Below the pieces are notes generated by a model. The model had not been told where the DNA came from. It saw only the letters and a list, made by a program, of their open reading frames with translations, and did no database searches. DNA of 64,000 bases from Hyposmocoma kahamanoa (lineage: Eukaryota; Arthropoda; Insecta; Lepidoptera; Cosmopterigidae), in NCBI RefSeq assembly GCF_003589595.1, contig NW_020653945.1:11851080-11915079 (forward strand), given 5' to 3'. Positions 11,246 to 24,600 of the stretch are shown here, piece after piece. Each line of letters starts with the position of its first letter. The first letter of the stretch is position 1. The translations under genes were made by a program, and so were the position numbers.

Positions 11246-13280
11246 TTTCATTATAAACAGAACCATACAAAATTTCCAAAAAAGTAAGTCTATTTTTAAA
11301 GTATATTTTTGCTAATTAAACGCTCTACTGCTTCCTGAGTAGTTAAACTGTCCTAAAGCTCTTGTAACCGTGCCATAAACCTTTATAAAAAACATTTGAT
11401 TAAAACTTAGGCCTCACTTGACCACTTCTGTTCTGGTTTTTTTGTTTTGTAGCGTTTGTATGGCTTTCGTCTAAATATACGAAGAGGTTTTATGGTGGCA
11501 CCTTTGCCTACCCAAACAAATGGGTGAAAATTTATTGAGTTTTTAGTCATGGATTGTTCACAAAATAAACATTAAAGATTGGAAGTGTTTGACTATTTTA
11601 TTTACTTGTAGTAAAGGTTTTGTGCATGCAATCGTTACATAATTGGGTCTTAAAAATTCGTACTTATTACTTACCACTCGGCAAAGCCTCGTGACCTAAA
11701 CACGGTTCTCGAATTTAAGAACCCTCATTATGCAACGATTGCATAAAATACTATTGTAATATTATTACCACAAACATAAAAGTTATTGCGATGTAAAGTT
11801 GTCTTTATTTCGTGTAATTACATAGAAATAGTAAAAAAAATCCTATTTCCATTACAGTGACACGGAGTATTTTGTCGGTCCATTTGCAAAATATCCTGTA
11901 TAATAAAACAAGAAATTAGTGACAGAAAAAAATTAGATTTCATAAAAATTTTGAAGTTTTGTTGATTTAAAAATACCAAATATTCCCTGACCGGATTTAC
12001 AGACAAGAAACAGTTATCATTGTCGGATGGTGTGTTTAAATTAAAACAGAATTATGTAGTGACATGCAAGTGTGCTTTTTTTAAACACCCATTATACTCT
12101 GTTCAACCATTTATTTCACTTTTGACAGCTCGAATTCTAATCGATTAGTGATGTCCTAATGCGTTTCCGATTTTTTTATAACAACCGATTTCACCGAACC
12201 AAATTCTAGTGATGATTCCCGTTCATACGGAGAAGAATCCGACGATTCATTATAATAAACAATAATAATGTATTATAATTATTTCTTATTTATTTAATTT
12301 CATTATAATTTATTAGACAGGTATCAAAATTTATCAACTTGAATAATCTTTGTTACATAATCTCTTGACTCGATAAATGCCGCAGCTAAAGAGCACGTCT
12401 CTTCACTAAAATTAAAAAATAAGAGTGCATTTTTTTGTCTATGGTTGTCTGTCAATAACTACGGGACTTCGAGGGCATGCATATGCCAAAAGTTAAATAA
12501 ATGGGTGGACGGAGTATGCAAAAAGATTTCATGAAAATCTGTTCCTACTTCGCGTCTAACAAACAAACGCTTTAGGCTGCCAACAGATGCACTGCACGTC
12601 TGCAGCTATTGTATGCGGTCGAGAATTTAACTGCATGCGTCGGCTGCAGTCACTGTGGACGATTGTCCGAAAATCAAATGTAGCAGTTGACATTTTGAAT
12701 ATATCCTTTTTTAATATAATCTTTAATAGTCACGGCAAAAGGTAACGACTACTAGAGGGTTTAATCAACTAATAGTAAAATAAAAACACGATCGTTGAGA
12801 CTTTTCTCTACGGTTTTATATCACTTTTGTTTACATTTTACATCTCAAATTCCACCGCAAGTCGGGAATTATAGACTTAATTTGTAGACAAATGAAAAGG
12901 ATTTCGATAGCTTTTTTTTCTTGAATTAAAAGTGAACTTAGCGTTTGGAATCATAAATGTTCTGAATACAGTTCCAAAATTATAAGTAACATATTCCATT
13001 TCAACATCAACAAATACACTAAGTTTTTGAAATAGACACGCAGCGATATCTGCTTGAAGTCAGTATCGACCGAATGCAGTCGGTTTCGATAGTTATACAT
13101 ATCACTTCGCGCATGCAGTCCGTCTAGTAACAACCTTAGATACATGTCACAAGAGAATTCAAGTGTATAGGTTTTACTAGATAATTAACACAACTACGAG
13201 TATAATTAAACTTACCGGACTTCTTCGCGGGTACATTTTACTATTTTGACTGCTTAATTTTTTCTTTATTTTTATAATAT
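11246..13280. other. Non-coding intronic DNA
   Basis: AT-rich, with no exon or complete element recognised. GC-richer stretches with TGCATGCG/CTGCAGTC words (12570-12660, 13040-13125) may be degenerate ends of one element, but I could not align them convincingly. Confidence 0.4.
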
Positions 13281-13355
13281 CAAGTGACGGAACGAACAAG
13301 TCGTGCGCCTGATGATAAGCTACACACCTGTCCCATAACAGTTGCAGTACCACTA
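13281..13355 (-). mobile_element. LINE 3' end, BMC1-like, copy 2 (fragment)
   Basis: Only the tail-proximal ~75 bp of the family seen at 8597-8890 (ACGAACAAGTCGTGCGCCTG), again preceded by a T-rich tract, so a minus-strand insertion cut very short. Confidence 0.65.
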
Positions 13356-14099
13356 GCGAGACGATTTAGAGGTTGAAAGGCGTATAACAATAATAGCTTC
13401 ATATTAAAATGGCCCTAATGGATATGTTATTGTTTTTCAGTACACAATACAATGCCGATAGTAATGATTGCGATTCTTAAAATATGTAATATCAAATACA
13501 TTTATATTAGGTTTTCGATGATTACGAAATATTGTACCTATATTAGGCGATGGAATCAGAATTACAAAATGTGAACATACAACTTTGAAGACGACATTTC
13601 ATCGATTCAAAACTTTTTTTTCAAGTTAGGAACCGGTGTTACTTTTGATATGACGAGTAATAATTATTACGGAATAATGACCTCGTCGATTAATATTATT
13701 CATACCCTTGACGACACTACGTCATTAAGATGAAACACCAAGGAAACGCGAAGCCCTACACCATCAACGCTCATTCCCAGCAACGTTACCTAACTACCCA
13801 TCCTTTCTTCTATTTACTACCTACTTTCTGCCAGGCGTTGCATAGCTGGCAAAAATTTGGTAATCGGTCACTGCGTGTTGAACTTCGTTTCCAATCTTGA
13901 TCGGTAATCCAAAGCTAGTTATCCCTTAAATTAAGCGTTTTTTACGTAAAGGCATCAAAAAACAAAAGGGCGGCCAAATTGTGTACCTCGTTTTAAAAAG
14001 AGTAACGTCTCGACAGTATTTTGTTTGCGCATAATACATGTACAGACAATTTAAACACAATATAACAAAGCATACATGTATTTTAGATATTGGTACAGG

Positions 14100-14198
14100 G
14101 TCAAGAGCACATCAAGCCTGACACTTTAGATTTAAATCCAACTCTATACGATAAGAACCGTCCAAAGTACAAAGTGTCAAGCTTGATGTGCTCTTGAC
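14100..14198. mobile_element. 99-bp palindromic MITE
   Basis: GTCAAGAGCACATCAAGC...GACACTTT at the left is mirrored by AAAGTGTC...GCTTGATGTGCTCTTGAC at the right, giving ~30-bp inverted repeats around a ~35-bp core. Shares AGCACATCAAG with 7657-7756. Confidence 0.75.
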
Positions 14199-15449
14199 TG
14201 TGCGATTCACAAAATATTTTTGTTTGTAATGGCAACACCTCTATTTACGGTCCGTTCCGCAATCGCAACGGTTTCGTGCCCGCAACTGAATGTGAATTTT
14301 TAACCTTAAACTGACGCTACTCAACGAGGGATGTGGTCCTACCTAATCGATAATTGGAAACCATGTGGCTGTTTATAATATTAAAAAAAATATTCCACTT
14401 TTCATACTTGATTAAACTAATATACATAATTCATGAAATTAATATATTAATATAAATTATTATTTTCTTAATGGCGGCCACTAGGCTTGGACCAGTGTCA
14501 GTTTTATAAGAATAATATAAAAAAGTATGGCGATCGTCGCCAGTGCAACTTTCCATGACACGTTACCACGGGTTGGTGAAGCTGTCACTGTCAAGAGTAA
14601 ACTCGAACCATCAACAAGTTTAATCAATTAAATTATGTTGTTTTTTTATGAAGGATTTATGTAGTTTTCTATAATTGTATTTCATTTTATTTATTTTTTA
14701 AATACATTTGCTATGGACATTGAAACAAAGTCAGAAATAGTAACAAGGAAACCAATCTTTCGATTTTCCTGCAGCTTCAATCCAACCTTCTTTTATTTTA
14801 AACTCTTTGGAAAAACTTAAAAATTAAAAATACTCTACATTTAATCTACGAGTATAATGGAATTGAAATATCTAAAACAATAATACACACACATTTTTCT
14901 TAAAGCAACAGCAACATACAAATTGACATGAAATTGAAACGGTTATCCGAAATATGAGTTGTGTTAAAGTTATAATAATAATAATAAAATAAAAGAAATT
15001 AATTTAAGGTGAATGCTTTTCGCTTCGATATTTAAGGGACTTTAATTAAAAAATCATTGTAAGAAATTCAAACATTTCAGTAAAAAATTATTGTCGCTAA
15101 ACATCAATCATCTTAAATGAACATCACTATATTTGAGCCTAAAAATTTCTATGGAGACAAAAAGAAAACATTGAATAATAATAGAAATAGTAACTAAAAA
15201 TGCAAATAGCCGATGGAATGTTATCTCACTGGTTTTAAAATTTTGTTTTCACTCTAATTTTTACAAGGTGTATCGCTACACCTTGGCATTTTCACGTTTT
15301 ACGAGAGATCTTGTATGTATAACGATCGCCATGTCACTGTGGCGATGTTTGTAGGGGTGTCACCTCGATATGATCATTTTGATTTTGAAAATTTAGTAAG
15401 ACTCGAGTAAATCACTGTATAACTGATGATGATTAGAAGTAGCACTGAC

Positions 15450-15623
15450 CTGTACATCGAAGGGTTGATGATGCTGCGTGGTGTCGGGCTGCTGGGGTAC
15501 AACGTTAGCGCCGTTGACGAGGCTGGCGGCTCCACCTGCGACGCCACCTACGCCTACGCCGCCGCTCGCACCTCCCACACCACCAACGCCGCCAACGCCT
15601 CCCACGCCACCGACGCCGCCATA
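15450..15623 (-). CDS. pum: pum exon 9 of those visible (Gly-rich)
   Basis: 58 codons, phase 0 at both ends: acceptor TTTCAG before TATGGC, donor CAG/GTCAGT. Starts Y-(GGV) repeats, then ASLVNGANVVPQQPDTTQHH and ends FDVQ. The tandem GGV codons make it a length-variable segment. Confidence 0.85.
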
Positions 15624-18600
15624 CTGAAACAAAGTCACCTTCTATATTGTGTCCAGTACAGCTTTCCTTAATGATCGCGTCACGGAATAAATTTATACAG
15701 TAGTTAAAACATGCACTTTACAACAAACAAAAAAGAATTAAATAAGAAAGTTATCTTAAGTATTCTACGAATTCCACGGTAATAATATTATGTTTTGCTA
15801 TTTTAGTACAATGTAATATTAAGTAAGTACACTTGAAGTAATTTACGTAAGTACGTACGACCTATATTGATTAAAAATAAAACGAATGACTTCACCACAG
15901 AAAATATTGTAATAAGTATTCGGCTTTTGGTAACTTAACCATAAGAAAGGAGATAGAAATTCGAACGTTATGGGACCCATCTATAAAAAAAAACATTCAT
16001 AATTATGCAAACCAACCAATACAACCTTGAAAACTATCTTATCTTAGAAACCAGTAGTAACTTTAAGTAATTTTGTCGAATAGCATTTCTTGTTTGTATT
16101 GATGCAAACTATCGTTTTAAATAAGAATAAGCGAGGCCAAGTCTTTCCTACTGTGACCGCGTCTTTTAGGTGAAGAATAGTAAGTAATATGGCTCTACAG
16201 CAAAAAAGTCGTTAAAGACAAAAACAAAGATGTGCAACAAGTACATATAAAAATACCTAAATATAAAAGTACATATAAAAGTTCCGTGGCTTAGTTGGCA
16301 AAGCGTCTGGCACGATTTGCTGGAAGGCGTTGGTGCAAAACAGCCGGATCGAATTAATTTTTTTTTAGTGTTCGATTTTTGGATTAATAATTATAACTAC
16401 TGGAGTAATCACAACAATAATTAAATGTTATTAGTCTAAATAGATGGTCAAACATCGTGACATTGAGTAAACTTAAAAATTACGAATAGTAAGTAATACA
16501 CATAAGATTATGATATTATAGTTGCAATTTCAATGATAATGATCGTAGCTGTAAAATAAAGCTGCGGTATGCTTAGGGATATCGAGCCGGCAGCCATGGG
16601 GATGTCTCGGCAACCTTGGAGATACTTCGGCAGCCTTCGGGATGCTTCGGAACGCCAAGTGCGACTATACGGGTATGCGGAGCGAGTGGAGGCATGCACG
16701 GCAAGACTGATCTGAAGGGACCAGGCGCGAGCAATATGTCGCGACGGATTGCTTCAGCATGGCCTTACCGACGCTTAGACGCGTCCCCAGGTGGCGGATA
16801 GGGGAACGACTCCCAGATATGGGAGCTACCGGCCTCGGCCGGCGCGGACCAAAACCAGCACGGGCTAGCCGATGGGGGATAGGCTGGAGGAGGGCGTTCC
16901 GTATGGGCTCTTCAATGAATGAGATGGAAACCTTAACAAGCCTCGTCAGAAAAACGCACACGTGCCCACTGAGTTTCGGTCCAGCACAAATCTGCGTTAG
17001 CCCACTATAAACGACATCCACGATTTCCACGACGTAGAGCTGTTACTCTTAGCAGTCTCCAAGTATGAACGATAGACTTTGCGTTTTTTTTTTTTGGAGC
17101 AGTTTAGTCACTAACGAAAGACTGCTGACCTTGCACGAAGTGGTTGGTGCAAGGTCAGCAGTCTTTCTACCCTAAAAACACACCCACAGCCTTAAGCATC
17201 TCTTCTCGCATGATGTGATATGTGATTTCGTTAACAAAAATTAACGAAATCAAAGAAAAATTGTTTAACAGAATAAAAACAAACGTATAGTGATCATAAA
17301 CTAAATTGCTTACATTACAAAATCCTGTGCGTTACACCCATATAAGGTTTTCCCTTAGAGGATGAAAAAAAAAAATAAAGGAAAGGAGCTGCCCTAACTA
17401 TAGAATGAACGTGCGTATCTAAACAAAAATTTAACGCTACAAATGGCGGATTTCTTTAATCTATCGACAAGTCATTACCGAAATGTAAATGTACGGCTTG
17501 AATGTTGAAACTGTTATTTTTTCTTTCTTTAATTTACTGTAATCAAAGTATAATTAAAACGTTTAATTAAAGTAGATCAATATTTCATTTGGGAATATCT
17601 TGTTCTATTTCTGCGAACAATCAGTCACTCAGTCACATTTTGTTAATTTATATGTACTTTCTTTATTTTGTGTTAATTGTGGCAATTTTTTTGAATTGCG
17701 TTAAAAAACCAGTATGCATTTCATGTGCGGGCGGACAAACGTGTGAACACTATTGGCCGAGCGCCTTTGATTTGTGATCAGCTCCAAATGAGCTCTGTAC
17801 ACGTTGGCGCTCGCCTTCACTCGGTCAGCTAGGCGAGTGACATCGAACAATGGCAAGACAAGGCAAATAGGCTATCTATACGTTGGTGTTGGCCTTCGTC
17901 CGGCAACGTTGGATAAACATGTCATTGTATTACTGGCTTTAAAAAATAGTAATTTTTAGTATTAGAGTTGTCAGTGAGAAAAAATCGGAAACGAGTGGAT
18001 AATTTTGTTTTCAGGAACTGAGTATGCCTAGTAAATGAATGAGTTTTGTTGAATCTAAATTAAATATAATATTATTTACCAATAAACCTAATGATGGATT
18101 TGCATCATTATGTAATCTAGTTACATTCAAAGTTCTGTTAAAAAATGACTCTCAAAATGAAACGAATAAATGAAGATTTGTTTTTGATCCAATGCTTATA
18201 TTCGACAGTCCTACGATTTCCAACCATACTTTTTTCCTTTTTCATTTGTAGGTAAACTTGAAATAGTAAAAATAATAATAAAAACCTCGTAGTAAATTGT
18301 TTTAATAACATAATATCGGTAATATGTACGCTTACAAGAACAACACTATCACAAAACAATCATTAACAACAATCATCAAAATATACAAACAAGTAGGCAA
18401 TCTGAATGAACCAAAGCAAAATTTGGCAAAATTTATGAATAAATTACTTAAATAAATCTAATTACACGAGATATTTGGGCTATTGTGTAAAATAACCATC
18501 CCTGTTCAATGTTACATTCGGTTGATTTTCACTTTTGCTAATGCCACATCCCTTAATGCTGCAGCGACGCATTTTTATTAATACCTAATTGTTCTCACTG

Positions 18601-21600
18601 TCAATATTTTAGTCCATTTTATTACTATCCATGCAAATAATTCAATAAAACCCTTGGAAAAACATTTGTTTTGACATTTGATGTACTTTCTTTTGACAAC
18701 CATATCATGTACCTCATGTACCTACTGCGAAATGAACACAGTTGGCATTTAAGATGACGATACGTATTTTCGATTCCCGTGTTCGACATTAGTTAAACAA
18801 AGACAATGAAATGTTTATAATTTCAATGTCTAAATGCATCATATACATATAATGTCTGATTTATATATGTCAATATATAAATCAATATAATAACATGTCC
18901 TTTGGTTTCCATAGTCTAGTGTTTGGCACAGACCAATGTAACCAATGTTATGCTATCTCTTGGCTTACGACGGCACGCAGCACTGTGATTCCCCCATAGG
19001 CCATAAATCAAAAAAAATCATTGGCTTATCCCGGTTAGATCAACTCACTAAGTTAGTAACTAGTTAACAAGCTTCCAAAAACTATAAATATCAATGTAAT
19101 TAGGTCACGTTATCATTCACTTTTGTGCATCGGAAGTGAGCGCATCGCGAGACTAATTATCACCACGTGTGAGTCATCGAAACCTAATCACTTTGTTTTT
19201 GAGTGTCACTATTCCAAATCAAGTGTTTACGTGTTGTGAAAGCATGGAGATCCAAGAGCATGGTATGTACTTTTATTATCAATTTTTTTTAATTTTTTTT
19301 ATGCATATTTTTTTTATATAATTTTTTTATTGAAGGCAGTTTTTTGGTGAAAATTTTTGGCATAACTTAATTTCCTTTAGACCTACAACTTTTGGCTGCG
19401 CTGAGCTGCACCTGAGGTATATGGTTTTTGAATAAGGAATATGTCCTTATTAAGAGCTATAAGTTTCATTTGCATCTTGCTGCCTCTTCTTGGCTTAAAG
19501 GGGTGTCAAAGTATGCATGTCCATAGTATTGAATTTTTAATTTTTTTTTAAGTTCAGCTTTCATATTGTTTTAGGTACATTTTTCAAATGTTCTGTATCG
19601 AGGATGACAATTTTTGATATTTGGCACTCTAAAGTGGGTAATCCAAATGAAAAAATGCAACACGTCCTGAGCACTTTGACCGAAACATCATCCCTTTCTG
19701 ACGACATCGAAAATATTGATTTAGAGACTTTAAGCCTTAAAATTAAGAATATTTGTAAACGAATTTCCCACTACTGGGCAAAGTCGAATCGTACTAGATC
19801 TAAATTCTTAGAAAAATATTCAGATTGGCTGCATGTCGTTGAAAATATTGATGTACAGCGAACTGAGTTACGTGTATCTCAGAGCTTTGACGAAGTTAAA
19901 CCATCAACTTCTTCATCGCATGGCCGTCCGAGAATTAACTTTGACGACACCAGTAAACGTACAAAAAGGAGAAGATTGGCTAGTTTGTCTAACCAAGACC
20001 CTTCTCTTGTACAGTCATTGCTCAATGCGTCCGATAGCTTGTCTTGTCCTGAAATCGATTCTAGCGAAGTTTTATCGCTCATTGTTGAAGCTCAGTTAAC
20101 TCGACATCAATATATATTAGTAAAGAAATTTATAGACAATAAGTTTTCAAAAACCATTTTCCCATCTTACCAAAGTGTCGTGGAATCTAAAAAACACTGT
20201 TATCCTTCAGATATTACTGTTACAGAATCATCCGCCGAAGTCGAACTTCAAAGTTTATTAGATCATACTGCCAATCGGATTCTCAAGTCTCAAAAAGATG
20301 TTTTGGATAGTGTACCTAATGAGTCTCTAGATAAGATATCTTTGATAGGGAAATGGGGTTTCGATGGCAGTACAGGGCATTCAGAATATAAACAGTGTTT
20401 TTCTGACTCCACTCTTGAAGACAGTAGCCTGTTTGTTACTTCGTATGTGCCACTTCAGCTTGTTTTGACAACAGATAACAAAGAAAATTCAGTAGTTTTG
20501 TGAAAAAATCCTCGTCCTTCATCAACTCGATACTGTCGTCCTATACGCCTCCGATATTTAAAGGAATCGACTGCAGTGTCAGTTGAGGAAGAAGCTCATT
20601 TTAAAGATAAAATAAGGAACTTGCAGCCTACTGTTTTCAAGGAAGAAGATCGCGAATATCGCATTACTCATTGTTTGCAACTTACTATGGTAGATGGTAA
20701 AGTGTGTAATGCACTTAGTGGTGTTTCTTCATCAAAATGTTTTATTTGTAACGCCTTGCCCAGTGAAATGAACAAAATTGACGAATGTTTAAATAAGGAA
20801 GTCGATGAGAGTAAATATGAATTTGGTTTATCACCTCTTCACGCGTTAATACGTTTTTTTGAATATTTTGTTCATGTCGCGTACAAGTTAGATGTTAGGA
20901 AATGGCAAGCTAGGTCCGCTAATGACAAAATGCTTGTTGCTGCAAAAAAATCATATGTTCAGACTCAATTTAGAGAAAGATTAGGGCTTATAGTGGATAA
21001 GCCTAAAAGTGGCGGAAGCGGAACATCAAACGATGGTAATACAGCCAGGCGGTTTTTCTCGAATTCAGAAATTTCCGCTGAAATTACTGGGATCAAGAAG
21101 GATCTCCTAGATCGTTGCTGGATCATCCTTCAATGTTTAAATTCGGGATATAATATTAATAAGACGAACTTCGAAGAGTTCGCTTTAGAGACGGCTCGGC
21201 AGTTAGTTGCCGAGTATCCGTGGTATAACATGCCTGCTTCCGTTCACAAAGTTCTAATTCATGGTGCTAATGTTATAGATTACGGTTTGTTGTCAATCGG
21301 AGAGTTGTCTGAAGAAGCAGCTGAAGCGACTAACAAATACATCAAGTCTTTTAGAAAAAATCATACGCGTAAAATGAGTCGCATTGTGACCAACACAGAT
21401 TTAGTAAATAGGCTGCTTCTTCATTCAGATCCCTTCATAACAGGTCTACGAAAGTTACCTGTTAAAAAAAAAGGTGTACTGTCAAAAGCTGTATTAGACT
21501 TGTTATGTATTTCAAGTTAATATTGTTGAGATTTAATGTATTTTGGTATAATTTGTGTTTTGTTTGTATTTTGTAAAATGAACTTTTTTATGTATTTTTA

Positions 21601-24600
21601 TTGTTTTAATTTATTCATTTGTGGTTATTGTTAATACAAATAATCATTATTTACACAGTTTTACCATTAAAAGTCGCAGTATAAAATGTTTTAGATACAT
21701 CGTCTAAAAACAAAATTACTGCGAGACATTTTTACACCTAAATATTGTCAAATATTTTTTAAAATGTATAATTTTATTAATTTACGTTTACCTAATCATA
21801 TTTTAACGTAATAAAATAAAAAAATAATAATAATTTCGGAGTTACGTATTTATGACCGCCTTAGTATGGAGCGTGAATCACCGTGCGCAGTAGTTAAACA
21901 AAGACAATATCATGTTTATGTTTTCAATGTCGAAATGGATCATATACATATAACGTCTGATTTATATATGTCAACATAACATGTCCTTTGGTTTCCATAG
22001 TTTAAGGGTTTTCCCCAGGTTTTCCCTCCTAATATTAAAATGCTTTGCCTTTTATGTTTTATTTTTTAAATTTCGAACTACAATGGAAAACAGTTTTACA
22101 TTTATAAATTTCAGTAACCAGTACTTTTTCTATTAATATAATAATTAATAATAAGTTAATAAGTTAATATAATTAGCTTGTTCCCTAGAATTTGTTGAGT
22201 AGTGTATTTTCATATCACCTGAACCAAAATTTAAATTAATTATTTGTATTTTCAAATTGGCTAGCTGTTTTCGTTAATAACTAGTTATCCTCTTCCATTC
22301 TTAACAAGTATGACTATTAAACAAAAAAGTCATAGGCTTCAGATTGGAATCTATATGTATCCCGTTTAGTGTTTTAACACTAATGTACACGTCATGTGTG
22401 AAACATGTCAGCTGTTGTAAAAACATTATCTTTTAACAATTGTGATTGGTTTGTTTCCTTTTTTTTGGAATATAATTTTTTTTTTATGTCATGTCAATCT
22501 TGTTGTTGGCTATATTTGTCTCGGAATTATATAAAAGTACTTTATTACAAATATTAGGTGCAAAGTACATAGTTCTGAAAGATAAATAAGTACAGTATTC
22601 GAACTTGTAGACTAGAAATCAAACTGCATTAATTCCGAGGGGTGATGGAAAAATAATAATAATGAGCATTGAAAACAATGGTTATGTTTGTGTTTTTCTT
22701 TTTCAACATAATCTCCTCCACGGTTAACACATTTGGTCCATCGATTTTCCAGACCCTCGAAACTTTTACAAAAAAAAAAAACTTTTCTTGTCCGTCCAGA
22801 AATTGCTCTACAGCCGCCATCACTTTGCTGTCTTCTTTAAATTTCCTGCTCTTGAGTTGTTGTTTGAGCTGAGGAAAAGGTATGTCACTTTGGCTAGATC
22901 TGAAGAATAGGGCGAATATTCGATCAGTTCGAACCCTGCTTCTTGAACGGCAGCCAACGCAACTTCAGTTTTGTTTGCGGGTGAGTTGTGAAACAACACC
23001 TTGCTCGCAGATTGCCCCATCTTTTTTCTTTAATAGTCTCGCGCAATCTTTTTATATGGCATGCGTAGTAAGAGCACGTAATAGTGGCTCCCTTTTCCAA
23101 ATACTCCACCATAATAATTCCGTCAAAATCCAAAAAATGGACGCCATAACCTTTCCCGCCGAGCTTGACATTTTGAATTTCTTCGGTGTCGGTGACGATG
23201 GTTGTTTCAAAGTTATCGATTGATGTTTCATTTCAGGATCAAAGTGATTGGCCCAGCTTCCGTTCCATAGTCACAAATCGCCTCAAAAGATTCTCTTTGT
23301 CAGGTTGAACCTTTCCAAGATTAGCCCTTGAAATGTCAATCCGTATTTTCTTTCGCGCCTCAGTCAGCGTTCGCGGTACCCAAGGTGCGAGACCTTTTTC
23401 ATATGCATTTCAATGGTGAGAATTCTTAGAAGGCTGCCATATGAGATCCCTGTTAGATAACTAGATGCCTGATGGTCACTCTACTGTCTGCCAAGACAAC
23501 ATCTTGGATTTCTTAAAGTTTTCCTCGGTGAGGGACCTGGTAGGCGGCCTTCGCGATGTTCATCTATCGTGGGTATTCTACCCAGGTTAAACTCTTTGCA
23601 CCAATGTGCGACTTTAGAGTATGGAGGAGCAGAGTCTCCCAATGTTTCCACCAAATCGGCGTATATGTCTTTGGTAGACATATTTTCGAGCAGAGGTACT
23701 TGATGACAGCCCTTGCTTCGTTTTTCTCCAGTCCCGCGTTATCTCGTCGACTGCTCTGACTCAATTAAACGTACCTTCCAGAAACGACGACCCATTTAAA
23801 GATTTTTTTAAACTCATCTAGTGACGGTACTATACTAGTAAGCAAAATCAGTGTTTATTAGATTTTTATGAGTATTATAAATACCTCATTATCATTACTT
23901 TTGGATCACCCCTCGTACTTTAAAAAAATAGTCATCGTCGACATTCTAAACCTACAATAATTTTATTAAACCTTTGCGGTTTAATATTATCATAGAATCC
24001 AGTTTCCATTTGCGTGGTTCTTAATATGCATAGGCGGCAATCACTTCACCGACATAAAAAGTCAAGAACCGCAAATTGATCCTCTTTTTTGCCAGACACA
24101 ATATTATGGTAAAATTAAAACATACGATTAAAGTATCGTCGAATGAGATTAACTGTGTAATACTGAGTTGTTTTAAATTTATTTTTGTTAATAGGCAACA
24201 TACTTAACGTGCTTCATTCTTTTGAGCAAGATGTGCTCATAGTTTACAATAACTTATCGGTAACTTATGAGAAAAACTTACTTGTTGCGTATTTGCGAAA
24301 CTATTGTTGTCAAACTGAGGATGTTGCTCCATTTGTAAAAGGAGTTCGATGTGTTGATTCATAGAATCGTTTAAAGTCATTCCTGGAAAGAATGGAAATG
24401 TATTAGGAAAGTAATGTAAATAATAAAAAACAACAATAAATTGCGAATTAGCAATATAATATTATCAGGTTACATCTCAATAATTCTTTGATGATCAGTG
24501 ATTACGTCATGTATGTTAGTTACCTGGATGTATCTGCGGATGTTGCGGATGCGGCAGTCCTTGCAATGGAGCCACGCCTAACATCCCCGGGTGATGCTGA

